A stretch of DNA of 64,000 nt from Chryseobacterium vrystaatense (GTDB taxonomy: Bacteria > Bacteroidota > Bacteroidia > Flavobacteriales > Weeksellaceae): the NCBI RefSeq assembly GCF_000737765.1, contig NZ_JPRI01000011.1, forward strand, positions 34,637 to 98,636. Direction: 5' to 3'. Position numbers and translations under genes: made by a program. The notes beneath the pieces were generated by a model. That model saw only the letters and a list, made by a program, of their open reading frames with translations, was not told the origin of the DNA and made no database searches. Below, piece after piece: positions 38,901 to 45,797 of this stretch. Position 1 is the stretch's first letter; every line of letters begins with the position of its first letter.

Positions 38901-39147
38901 TCATTCCTGTAACATTGGTATTGTAACCTGAGGGTGTTACAATCACCGGGTCTGGTGCACCAGAGGGTTTGGACACAAGAGTCCATACCGGGTTTCCAGC
39001 TGTACTTCCGCCAGGGCTCCCTGATAGATTGGCAGACGTGCCGCAAATGACCGCATTGGCTCCTGCATTGATGTTGCAGCTTTGTGCCAAAATCATCATA
39101 TTCCCCATAATGAGAAATAGGAAGAAAAAGAGGGTTTGTTTTTTCAT
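32974..39147 (-). CDS. Giant secreted surface protein with Ig-like and three LamG-like modules
   Basis: A 2057-residue protein with a signal peptide (ending MMILAQS). Order: Ig/PKD-like segments over about residues 25-660, including a repeated VWTLVSKPSGAPDPVIV/LWTLVSKPAGAPDPVIV unit. Three modules of about 420 residues start near 663, 1083 and 1507, each with a beta-sandwich region and the signature SRVNSYLAVKNGVTLNENYL or RRRVDSYLAIKYGITLGQ. A C-terminal domain from about 1930 ends GMMVYDMTNKCMKMY. The first two modules are near copies (offset 1263 bp). No canonical T9SS C-terminal sorting domain is present. It is likely an adhesin or gliding/biofilm surface protein. The small partner gene lies 27 bases upstream. 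Confidence 0.82.
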   Translation of the reverse strand: MKKQTLFFFLFLIMGNMMILAQSCNINAGANAVICGTSANLSGSPGGSTAGNPVWTLVSKPSGAPDPVIVTPSGYNTNVTGMTFPGNYVFQIAQTCTAGTATSQVTITAPGAVSTFTAGPDITNVSANTGTATLNAVIPAGYTASWTYYNIYNKEYYNQTTTTNATMSNTTTATPTLTLTKKANHDIDPAYRAVLRITSINNPNCWYEDDAVVRFIPNPQISLPATHNRCYPSTEINRYISLSGTSPLFASNTTNSSGNPTFGTTVTMNVISQPAGGNISFYQIRNSSIYFNGVTVTGAYVFTITVTNANGTYTTPQITYNYNGTDPRLVSFIDSAYPEQMQYYYASGSGGAVYCNKAGTTAPITIYFKIDPADPATLITTVGNSGVAPPGGNPALVLNGAGTMNRNVVVTPPAGGWRVGTYIVNLSIKSGTCGNSQDYYIHISDGSRPNVAVPNTTICYTGSGVVTATVPLPAVYQGVVNTSYFQGFSGSYNFTLVSKPAGAANPVYEASNLRTFTNTSTTISNLDKQGEYVFKIKAASNAGGVDPRFLDKEYACSGTSPEGTFSIFVSPQVNANAGSGQTLGIGVSQASLNGNNPGTASTGLWTLVSKPAGAPDPVIVNPALYNTNVTGLTGSGTYTFRWTVTTGTCTSTSDLTITVVAPGPGGVQGASFWVKSDDAGTIATAWKDQSAFADPIPNVGGVTLSPADRNHNFNPYTTGYTTSKFFYNAASVMNPTNGELPDISHSIFSAVRPTAAGTGRITGIDDDVTYASEPAASIANGKPRHYEYYNVTTSTDFSTNFNIGSSNVFSTIANNSVANGGSAASSGGEKRLGLNGTYETTSFTGSNKFQLYGRNLRVGHAGWDAAGAFPGDIMEILWFKRALTASEQSRVNSYLAVKNGVTLNENYLSTASDMIWDRTINTGYNNNIFGLAKDDLTLLHQKQSGSTNSGQKLVISTTGFADSNTANSIGLANDMQFLMTGDNGLEQSLKTPLSYTVGSNGLVNYRFESIWKVQNSGSVGTVTVAWPKGLKNLYLVQSSDAIFDGTDMFIPMTAEVTVNGTVYNTANVTLANGQLFTFAGYVYAPGGVAGSDFWIRSDDAGNIATAWKDNSINANDIPAVGTWSLSSADKDHNFHPYTTGYSASKLFYNNASTLNPTTGELPNISHSIFSAVRPTAAGTGRITGIDDDATYASEPAASIANGKPRHYEFYNITTSTDFSTAFNIGSSNVFSTIANNSVANGGTSSFSGGEKRLGLNGDYEATTFTNTNKFQLYGRNLRVGHAGWDAAGAFPGDIMEVIWYKRALTSNEQSRINSYLAVKNGVTLNENYLSTESNVVWDRTGNTGYNNNIFGIAKDEVTVLNQKQSGSINSSQKLVISTTGLADNNEANNTDLPANQQFLLVGDNNLKQGLKTALAYTNGTNGETNFRFEAIWKAQNTGNVGQVTVAWPKGIKNLYLVQSPDETFDTTDNFTPMTTEVSINGVMYKTANVTLSNGQFFTFAGFGLAPGGVVNNLSYWYRADKDAANTGDGTDITAWTDQFSGTTSAQLGTNALPKFKLGAANYFNFNPGVSFTANTQTIGNTSVRTFGNNTYDIFILTKEGLSNPGSNGRIFSSLLDNSKLTGSINYWDGFGDMYDSRTERVRADEGYRYLANPGGTRSTTIPSIVYHNLLNTTTGKGINGGTVSMSGAHTSIGFLNGGHTFGSTQIGSNGSDNGGFVGNLGETIVYGEGNLTTSERRRVDSYLAIKYGITLGQVNTDHYLNTDGNTVWNGAANTTFNNNIFGISRDDIEMLEQKVSKSVNAGTVLTIATINDFASPNQLAARTGFTSDKTYFLLGDNNVTATPLVNITIAGNTLKRIQRTWLSQRSNTPGGLYFEADLSAYGVTFSAGNNIQMIVADDAAFTTNVKSVTGTFTGGKWVFMNDFNTDNTTRYITFAEGKTYCYKPGAIAATGNPALPSKVGITALGRAGAGNTDNWPMVRKGGWLVLEAKTKGFVPNRLKFNASNQPVAADGITPVITVPVEGMMVYDMTNKCMKMYTLKEGDAAMAWHCISTQTCPD
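34635..37161. repeat. Tandem duplication of a 421-codon module inside the giant gene
   Basis: Two adjacent units about 1263 bp apart, roughly 35900-37161 and 34635-35899. A stretch at 35526-35630 recurs at 36789-36893 with only a few differences, much closer than the average of the units, so recent exchange between them is likely. The third unit (from about 34630 downward) is more divergent. Confidence 0.85.
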
Positions 39148-39174
39148 TATTTAATAGTTTTTAGTCAGATTTAT

Positions 39175-39699
39175 TTAAGGTTTCCAGAAAGTCCAGACTT
39201 TGCCGTTGTAAACAGCAAGTTGTCGTTTTACGGTGTCATAAGCCATCATTCCGGGAGCTGGATCGATGATGTTGAGGTGCGGACTGGCCACTTTAGGTAC
39301 TATCATCGCCTTGTTGGTGTCGGATAAAACCAACATACCTGGTGTACTGTCTGTAGCAGCAGCTGATCCGATGACTGATTTTGCGGCCGTAGATTCCGTT
39401 TTGCTGGTCTGGATTAAAATATCGGCTGTTCCGGTGTTGTCAACACTTAAATCAGCCCATGTTCCGGTATCCTTCAGGTATTTTACTTTGTGGTCGGTAG
39501 TATCATAAATGACGGTCCCGTTTTCTGTAATTCCTGTCTTTGTTTCTACATAGGGAAGCACGAATCCCCGATTTTCTGTATCCGCAAATTCCAGGGATAC
39601 AAAAGCATTCGTTACGGTCGGTTTCCCTATGGCAATCTGAGATTGTACAGTACCCGTTACCGCAAGTAAAATTGCGATGGGCAGAAGTTGTTTTTTCAT
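39175..39699 (-). CDS. Small secreted surface-type protein, paralog of the 166-residue protein
   Basis: A 174-residue protein. I chose the ATG at 39699 over the TTG at 39708 because it starts the signal peptide cleanly (MKKQLLPIAILLAVTGTVQS). The mature part starts QIAIGKPTVTNAFVSLEF and ends DPAPGMMAYDTVKRQLAVYNGKVWTFWKP. This ending and the start match the protein at 11259-11759, which is linked there to a 569-residue surface protein. Here the small gene lies upstream of the giant surface protein with a 27-base gap, so the two are presumably co-transcribed. Function unknown; a partner for surface assembly is plausible. Confidence 0.75.
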   Translation of the reverse strand: MKKQLLPIAILLAVTGTVQSQIAIGKPTVTNAFVSLEFADTENRGFVLPYVETKTGITENGTVIYDTTDHKVKYLKDTGTWADLSVDNTGTADILIQTSKTESTAAKSVIGSAAATDSTPGMLVLSDTNKAMIVPKVASPHLNIIDPAPGMMAYDTVKRQLAVYNGKVWTFWKP

Positions 39700-39965
39700 G
39701 ATTTTCAATTAAGTTTATAGGAGTGATTGAGGGTTTAGATGAGCATATCCATTATTATAATTCCGTCATTTTCATTATGATTTGAAGTCATATAAATGAA
39801 TACTCTCCGGGAAGATGTGTTTTCTGATTTCAATCTTTGGTTAGCGATACACATCATGATTTTATTTGAGTCAGGACATGATCGTATCTGTTCGCATCGG
39901 ATGAACCGGCGAGTATGAGTGAATCATGCGAAAATTTTCGTTCAATAAAGCTATCTGCTGATTTG

Positions 39966-40538
39966 TTAAGCGATAGCTATGGACAGAAATGGTGGGGGCC
40001 GGTTGAAGTATCTAACCGGTTTCAGATCTGAAGATCCGCGGTTTTTATAGATTTTTTTCAGGAAAACATCCAGTAGACAAACCAGAACAGGTATCCTGTT
40101 TTCGGACTCAAAAAGAAGGAATTTCAGCGTTTGTTGATTCGGCCTTACGATTTGTGTATTATTATCGGAACCTGTTAGTAAGAATTTCTCTGATTGTGTG
40201 TTGTTACTGAACACTAATGGGGATTTATTAATATTTTTAACGATTTGGGAGAAATCCTTTCTTTTTTTGTATTTTCTTTTACTGGATACGAGTATGTTCT
40301 TTCTTTTGGGAATTTTCTCTTTTTTTTCCTTGGGTTGTGAAACATATATTTGTTCTATCCCTGAAACTACAGTACCCTCTGATACCACTATCATAGTTGA
40401 CGTGGAGCCAGCATCTGGCGAAGGAGCTTCATCCTGCCTATCAACAGCCTGTATAACCTGAAAGTTGATGAACAACAAGATGAATAAGAAAAACCTCCTC
40501 CCTCCAGGTGAATGAAGAGAGAAGAGTTGTTTCATCAT
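39966..40538 (-). CDS. Hypothetical exported protein
   Basis: I chose the double Met at 40538 as start; an alternative lies 24 bases upstream. The N-terminal region has a hydrophobic stretch (FFLFILLFINFQVIQAV). A short segment (STSTMIVVSEGTVVSGIEQI) is of a type seen in small flavobacterial exported proteins, followed by a very Lys-rich region and a charged C-terminus without recognisable fold. About 190 residues. No family recognised. It lies upstream of the small surface-protein gene with a 257-base gap. The 420-base divergent gap after its start (40563-40984) is AT-rich; a tiny 18-codon frame at 40781-40837 is not convincing. Confidence 0.5.
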   Translation of the reverse strand: MMKQLFSLHSPGGRRFFLFILLFINFQVIQAVDRQDEAPSPDAGSTSTMIVVSEGTVVSGIEQIYVSQPKEKKEKIPKRKNILVSSKRKYKKRKDFSQIVKNINKSPLVFSNNTQSEKFLLTGSDNNTQIVRPNQQTLKFLLFESENRIPVLVCLLDVFLKKIYKNRGSSDLKPVRYFNRPPPFLSIAIA

Positions 40539-40984
40539 GTTATTTTCAGAATCGGTTATCATTTTGATGCAATATTATGATTACCGCAATAGCTGCACAA
40601 ACCTTATACAGGAATAATTCGGAAAGTTTCATGTATTGTTTGATCTGTTTTACAAATTTTGACTACTGAAAATCAGCATATTGACAAATATCAATATATC
40701 CAGTTAAAATTTAAAAAATCACAAATAGGTATTTGAATTTTAGGAATATATATTTCATTACATTTGCTCAAATAACAATTATGGATACAATCTTTACCAT
40801 GAAAGTACCTCATCCTATGAGAATTTATGAAATGTAAATAAGGAATGGATCATTATAAATTTTTAGAAATAAAAAATCAAAAGACCACACATAAGCTATT
40901 ATGCATTAACCTCTTTGAGCCATATGAATGCCACAGCTATTCATCGTCACGATGTTAACTCTTTCTTCTAAAAACTAATTCCTT

Positions 40985-42592
40985 ATGAATAAAATCTATT
41001 TATTTCTGACCCTTTTATTTTTTTACACAGCTAATGCGGAAGTTGTATGTCCTGGCAATAAAAACATAGACCAGCTGATAGATCAGGCAACCTCTCTTGG
41101 TAACCATGGAAAAAGTAAAGAAGCCCTGAAATTGCTTCAACATGCTAATAATCTTGCCAAAGCTATTGGATGTAAAAAAGGAGAACTGGAAGCAACAAAA
41201 AATATAATGTTGGTCTACTCTCAGGATTATGATTATAAAAAGGCCCTGGAAATATCGAACACAGCCATAGATTTGGCCGATAGTCAGAAGGATTATGAAA
41301 CATTATCCATGCTATACAATAAAAGAGCAATATTGTATGAAAACCTGGGCCTGTATGATGAAAGTCTAAAAGAATATGAAATTGCTCTACAATATGCACA
41401 GCTGATTTCCGCAGCAGATCAGAGGTATTACCAGACTTCCCTGGTTTATTATAATTTTGCCCCATATTACCAGGGACGTTCAGACGAAAAGGTTTTGTAT
41501 TATCTGGAAAAAAGCAGACAGGAGGTTTTGAAAATAAGTGATAAAAGCAAGGATGTTCCTTTAGAGAAAAAGGTTGATATGCTGGTGTCAGTAAATATGA
41601 ATCTGGGAATTCACTTCAGGGATTCCAAAAATAAAGGAAGAAATGTCAAGAAGTCTGAATTCTATTTTATGGAGGCATTAAAACAGCTTGATTTAATTAA
41701 AAAAGAAATAAATCCGGAAACAAAAATAGATTTATATCAGGCCCTTCAGGAGTTTTATCAAATGAAAAAAGATTATCATAAAGCGATAGAATATGGAGAG
41801 AATATGCTGGCTTTGGAGAAGTCGAACAGCATGCCTTATAATCGGAGAGTTGGATATATGGTATTGGCAAAATCTTATCTGGGAACTGGAGATCATACCA
41901 CTTCGCAAAAATATCTCGATCTTTTTTCAAAATTGAATGACAGTATTAATTCCGTAGAAAAGCAAGCCGTGGAAGTTCCTGTCAAAAAGATGATTTCAGA
42001 AACCAAAATTAATGAAGAGAAAAATATAAAGAAAATTGCTGTTATCTCTTTTGTTATTCTTATTCTGATAGCCGTAGGCATGATGATATACCGAAAAAGA
42101 AGCAATAAGATTATCCGTAAAAAATATGAAGATCTCATTGCTAAAATACATCATGAAAACGGGGATAAAACAATAGACCTAACACCAGAAAAGAATAATG
42201 AAGGTATAGGAGTCAAATCTTCTGTCACCATTACTGATGAAACGGTAAAGGCATTACTTCTTAAGCTTGAAAAATTTGAGACTTCAAAGAAATATCTCCG
42301 GAAGGATTTGAGTCTTACCTGGATGGCCAGCAGCCTTGCTACCAATCCTAAATATCTTTCCGAAGTGATAAAAATCTATAAAAATCATAATTTCACAAGT
42401 TATATCAACAATCTTCGTATCAACTACATCATCAACAAGCTCTATGAAAATCCAATCTACAGGGAATATAAGATCACCTATCTTGCAGAAGAATGCGGAT
42501 ATGTTACGCCCAGGGTATTTGTAAATGCTTTTAAAAAAGAAACCGGTTTAACCCCCTCCTACTTTTTGGAAGAATTGAAAAATTCAGTGTAA
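40985..42592 (+). CDS. Membrane TPR/AraC-type regulator
   Basis: A 535-residue protein: signal peptide (MNKIYLFLTLLFFYTANA), periplasmic tetratricopeptide repeats over about 25-340 (e.g. EALKLLQHANNLAKAIGCKKGE, YNKRAILYENLGLYDESLKE), one membrane helix at about 351-370 (KIAVISFVILILIAVGMMIY), and a cytoplasmic AraC-type double HTH from about 430 (DLSLTWMASSLATNPKYLSE, then ITYLAEECGYVTPRVFVNAFKKETGLTPSYF). Such one-component transmembrane regulators sense through the TPR domain. Its paralog at 42790-44412 is convergent. The divergent neighbour is the hypothetical exported gene and the surface genes beyond it. Confidence 0.86.
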   Translation: MNKIYLFLTLLFFYTANAEVVCPGNKNIDQLIDQATSLGNHGKSKEALKLLQHANNLAKAIGCKKGELEATKNIMLVYSQDYDYKKALEISNTAIDLADSQKDYETLSMLYNKRAILYENLGLYDESLKEYEIALQYAQLISAADQRYYQTSLVYYNFAPYYQGRSDEKVLYYLEKSRQEVLKISDKSKDVPLEKKVDMLVSVNMNLGIHFRDSKNKGRNVKKSEFYFMEALKQLDLIKKEINPETKIDLYQALQEFYQMKKDYHKAIEYGENMLALEKSNSMPYNRRVGYMVLAKSYLGTGDHTTSQKYLDLFSKLNDSINSVEKQAVEVPVKKMISETKINEEKNIKKIAVISFVILILIAVGMMIYRKRSNKIIRKKYEDLIAKIHHENGDKTIDLTPEKNNEGIGVKSSVTITDETVKALLLKLEKFETSKKYLRKDLSLTWMASSLATNPKYLSEVIKIYKNHNFTSYINNLRINYIINKLYENPIYREYKITYLAEECGYVTPRVFVNAFKKETGLTPSYFLEELKNSV

Positions 42593-42789
42593 TGTTCAAT
42601 GTACTTGGTGATCGGTTCTCAAGCCTTTTTAGTAGGTTTTCTCAATGCTTTAATGTTGTTGAAAGTCTGAGAATCATGAAAAAATACTCATCCGTAATCA
42701 ATATACTCTTATGGATAAAAAATTATCTTGATGATGATGCTGTCTGGGTTGGACAGACAATAGTCAGTTTATTATAATTTTATTTTGTA

Positions 42790-44412
42790 TTAGACTGTTT
42801 CCGGTTCAGTTTCATTTTTTAGACTGTTAATAAAATCTGAGGCGGTCAGGCCTGTTTCTTTTTTAAATGCAGTCTGAAACACCCTGGGATTGGCATAGCC
42901 ACATAACTCTGCCAAAGAAGTAATCTTATATTTTCTATATACTTCATCCTCATACAGTTTCCTCGTAATGTATTCGACTCTAAGCCTGTTAATATAATGA
43001 TTGAAGTTATTGTCCTTGTGTGATTTTATGACTTCTGAGAGATATTTAGTATTGGTGCCAAAACTACTTGCCATACTGGCTATTGTAATATCATTTTTCA
43101 GGTATTTTTCTGTTTTTTCAAATTTGGACAGCTTACTCAATAATTGGTTGACAGTTCCCTCCCCGATTGGAGCCTTTATTGTTTTTTCTTCTCCCTTCTC
43201 CTCTTCATCCTTTTGATTCTCTGACTCCTGCTTTATTTTGCTAATAAGTTCCTGAAACCTCTGCTGTAAGACTTTATTCCTGTTTTTCCAATAATACCAA
43301 ATACCACCACATCCCAACACTATTACAATGAAGAAGACATATAAGTAGTTTCTGACACTACTGGTTTTTTCCTTATCCTTTTCTTTTTTAATTGCTGTGG
43401 TAACTTTATTCACCGAATGTTTATCTGCAGTTCTAATACTGTCCCTGAGTACTGTAAGAAGTTGATTGTATTTTTTTCCCTCCAGGGTATTGTTTTTAGC
43501 CAAATAGGCCTCTGTCAGGATTTCGTAGAAGACTTCCCGGCTGGAAGGAGACGAAATTTTCCGCTCCAGTTCTAAGCCTTTCTGGGCATAGTATATGGCC
43601 TTGTCGTTATTCTTTTGATCAAAATAAAAATCGCCTGCCGTTCTATAGAGGTTCATTTTATTGAGTGAACTTATGTCCATATTTTCAGCAATCTTCAACG
43701 ATTTTAAAAGATACATTTCTGCCGTCTTTGGATCGTTGGGCGTAATGATCCATAAATAATACAATGTGAGGTTGGCCTGTATGGAAAGAATCAAATCATA
43801 TTTCTTTTCCGGGGATATACTGGATTTTTTTTCTGATATTTTTTCTGCCTCGGCTAAACCTTTTATAAGGGCTAAGCGTACGGAATCAGGTTGTTTTTTG
43901 CTCTGATCAAAATATCCGGCATAGTTGGAATAAAATAGGCTGCTGTAGTAATGACGCACATCCTTATCTTTGATTTTCCCCAAATATCTTTTTGAAGCCT
44001 GATAAGCTTTGTGAGAGTCTTCCAGAAACCCCAAAGCTCCCAGTGAGGTTGCTTTCATCTTGTACATATTGGATACTTCCTGGGGTGATGACTCTTCATT
44101 GATATGGTTTTCCAGATCCGTTGAAACTTCAATCACTTTCTCCGAATTATCCAATGTTGAATATGTTCTCATCAGTTCAACACCTATGGAGAATGCAACA
44201 TTATATTTATTCTCCTTGGCTGCTATGTAGCTTTTTTCCAGTTGTTTTATGGTAGTGGTTACGATACTTGTACCGCCGATCTTGTGTTGTATCTCGTGTA
44301 ATTCTTTCTTTAATTGTTCTTCAGATATACTCTGGCCTTTCCCTAAGGCGAACAGGTGTAGGATAATGAGGAATAAAATAGATTGGTATGCTCTCATTTG
44401 ATTGGAATTCAA
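42790..44412 (-). CDS. Membrane TPR/AraC-type regulator, paralog
   Basis: A 540-residue protein with the same layout as its neighbour: signal peptide (ending LFALGKGQ), TPR repeats over about 30-340, one membrane helix at about 355-375 (YLYVFFIVIVLGCGGIWYYW), and an AraC double HTH from about 440 (DITIASMASSFGTNTKYLSE, then KITSLAELCGYANPRVFQTAFKKETGLTASDF). The linker before the HTH is Lys/Glu-rich. The two paralogs converge with only 200 bases between them, which includes a short open frame at 42592-42777 with no support as a gene. Possibly an inverted duplication. Confidence 0.86.
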   Translation of the reverse strand: MNSNQMRAYQSILFLIILHLFALGKGQSISEEQLKKELHEIQHKIGGTSIVTTTIKQLEKSYIAAKENKYNVAFSIGVELMRTYSTLDNSEKVIEVSTDLENHINEESSPQEVSNMYKMKATSLGALGFLEDSHKAYQASKRYLGKIKDKDVRHYYSSLFYSNYAGYFDQSKKQPDSVRLALIKGLAEAEKISEKKSSISPEKKYDLILSIQANLTLYYLWIITPNDPKTAEMYLLKSLKIAENMDISSLNKMNLYRTAGDFYFDQKNNDKAIYYAQKGLELERKISSPSSREVFYEILTEAYLAKNNTLEGKKYNQLLTVLRDSIRTADKHSVNKVTTAIKKEKDKEKTSSVRNYLYVFFIVIVLGCGGIWYYWKNRNKVLQQRFQELISKIKQESENQKDEEEKGEEKTIKAPIGEGTVNQLLSKLSKFEKTEKYLKNDITIASMASSFGTNTKYLSEVIKSHKDNNFNHYINRLRVEYITRKLYEDEVYRKYKITSLAELCGYANPRVFQTAFKKETGLTASDFINSLKNETEPETV

Positions 44413-44603
44413 TGGTAATTAGTTAGAAAGGATGTTTTTACAAATGTATAATATTTCAAGTAAGCCACCAGTTAAGATTGTTGAAGATGATACAATTTTA
44501 ATAATTAAGGAAAATGTGATGAAAATAAAAAAGATCAGGTAGATGATCATTGAAGCTTTGCAGGAAATTCAAGTTCGAAAAATATGGGTTGACAACTTAA
44601 TGA

Positions 44604-44834
44604 CCCAAGCTAAACCCTTGTTATAATCACCCTGAGGAACTCATCCATGCAGTGGAGAAGTCTGTAGAAAACTACAATAACAAGCGCTATCAGGAGTCGA
44701 TAAATAACGTCACTCCCACGGATATGTACTTCGGAAGATCAGAACAGATTTTGGAAAAAAGAAAGCAAACAAAAGCGGAATCCATCCGAAAAACAAGACA
44801 AATGTATAATCAACAAAAATTAATAAGTTTATAA
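44604..44834 (+). pseudogene. IS3-family transposase, C-terminal remnant
   Basis: The frame is open from 44604 (after a TGA) and gives HPEELIHAVEKSVENYNNKR, then YQESINNVTPTDMYFGRSEQ and ILEKRKQTKAESIRKTR, the typical end of an IS3-type OrfB (YNxxRxHExLxxxTPxxxYFGR). The catalytic DDE domain and OrfA are absent. No terminal inverted repeats could be recognised. The element is dead. The flanks (44413-44603 and 44835-45318) hold no other gene; a 26-codon frame at 44961-44881 (minus) is unsupported. Confidence 0.8.
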
Positions 44835-45318
44835 ACCGAAAATCCTCCTTAAGGATTTAAACTACAATGTCTAAGTTGGTTTAAAGACGTACAGAAACTA
44901 GCTTGTCAATTTTATGAGCTTCTAATACTTCTTCTAAATGTTTTTGTTTGTCTGTTGCCATTAATTTAAATTTACATGATTATTGAAAATCAGCACAATA
45001 AGAATACCACTTTATGTTTTTGACAAATTGACATACAAAATAAATTTAATGTGATATTTATTACATAAAACAACCTATACATAACACTTTTTATATTAAA
45101 AATCTTTTTTTAAAAGAAAACTCTTCAATAATTATCGCAAAATATCTGAGCTATTCTTATATGATTAAATAAATAATTTCCTTTCTATTGAATAGTGGTG
45201 TTCAACTTATACTGCAAGTATTCCTTGTTTGATTTGGTATATTAAGTTTTCTGCTATATCACAATTAGTGAAGATCATTTGTCAGTTCTTCTGTTGATTC
45301 TCCGCAACTATTAAATAA

Positions 45319-45346
45319 AAAAGCCGCATCATTTAAGAAACGGCTT
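45319..45346 (-). terminator. Terminator after the immunity gene
   Basis: AAGCCG and CGGCTT arms (45321-45326 and 45341-45346) with a 14-base loop and, on the minus strand, a following run of T. It lies 7 bases from the immunity gene stop. Confidence 0.75.
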
Positions 45347-45352
45347 ATATTA

Positions 45353-45790
45353 TTATTCTTTATATTGATATTTTAAAGGTTTATTAGCTTTTAAATGTTC
45401 TTCTAATAATCCTTTAAAATCAATAATTCTATCTATTAAGCTGTCAATAGGAAATGTTTTAGTATGTAAATAATAAGTTTTTCCATGAAATTCAAAAGGT
45501 TGGCTTCCATATTGTTCTGGAAATCTTTGTCTCAACTCTTCTTTAAAAGGATTAAAATCTGGATGCTTTAAAAGTTCTTCTATTCTTTGATCTAAAGCTA
45601 TTTGTATTTCATTAAAATCTAACAATGGAATTTCAAAACTTTGATTAGTATTAATATTGGTTCTAATATTTTCTTTTAAGAGATTTGATATTTTTAAATT
45701 TTCAAAATCAGATATAAGATATTGGCTTAATACTGAATTATAGTACATTCCGTTTTCAAGTATTCGTCCTAAATATTTCGATTTATACAT
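45353..45790 (-). CDS. Candidate immunity protein
   Basis: A 145-residue cytoplasmic protein directly downstream (7 bases) of the large toxin-like gene. It has no signal peptide and no family that I recognise. It begins MYKSKYLGRILENGMYYNSV, is acidic/basic mixed and largely helical, and ends LEEHLKANKPLKYQYKE. Position, size and low GC relative to flanks fit an immunity protein neutralising the toxin encoded upstream. It shares the toxin's transcript and is followed by a terminator. The role is inferred from context only. Confidence 0.6.
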   Translation of the reverse strand: MYKSKYLGRILENGMYYNSVLSQYLISDFENLKISNLLKENIRTNINTNQSFEIPLLDFNEIQIALDQRIEELLKHPDFNPFKEELRQRFPEQYGSQPFEFHGKTYYLHTKTFPIDSLIDRIIDFKGLLEEHLKANKPLKYQYKE

Positions 45791-45797
45791 AATTTTA

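Noticed and set aside
32974..39147. Type IX secretion C-terminal sorting domain on the surface proteins
   Set aside because: Looked for the usual Por-secretion tail and did not find it; the C-terminus carries a different shared motif.
40781..40837. 18-codon frame (MDTIFTMKVPHPMRIYEM) upstream of the TPR/AraC gene
   Set aside because: No terminator or leader structure follows it, and its length is expected by chance.
42592..42777. 61-codon open frame between the two TPR/AraC genes
   Set aside because: It starts on the stop codon of the upstream gene, has no ribosome site or family resemblance, and overlaps the likely terminator region.
44881..44961. 26-codon minus-strand frame beside the IS3 remnant
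   Set aside because: Protein-like (HLEEVLEAHKIDKLV) but too short and with no intact relative recognised; kept only as a note.
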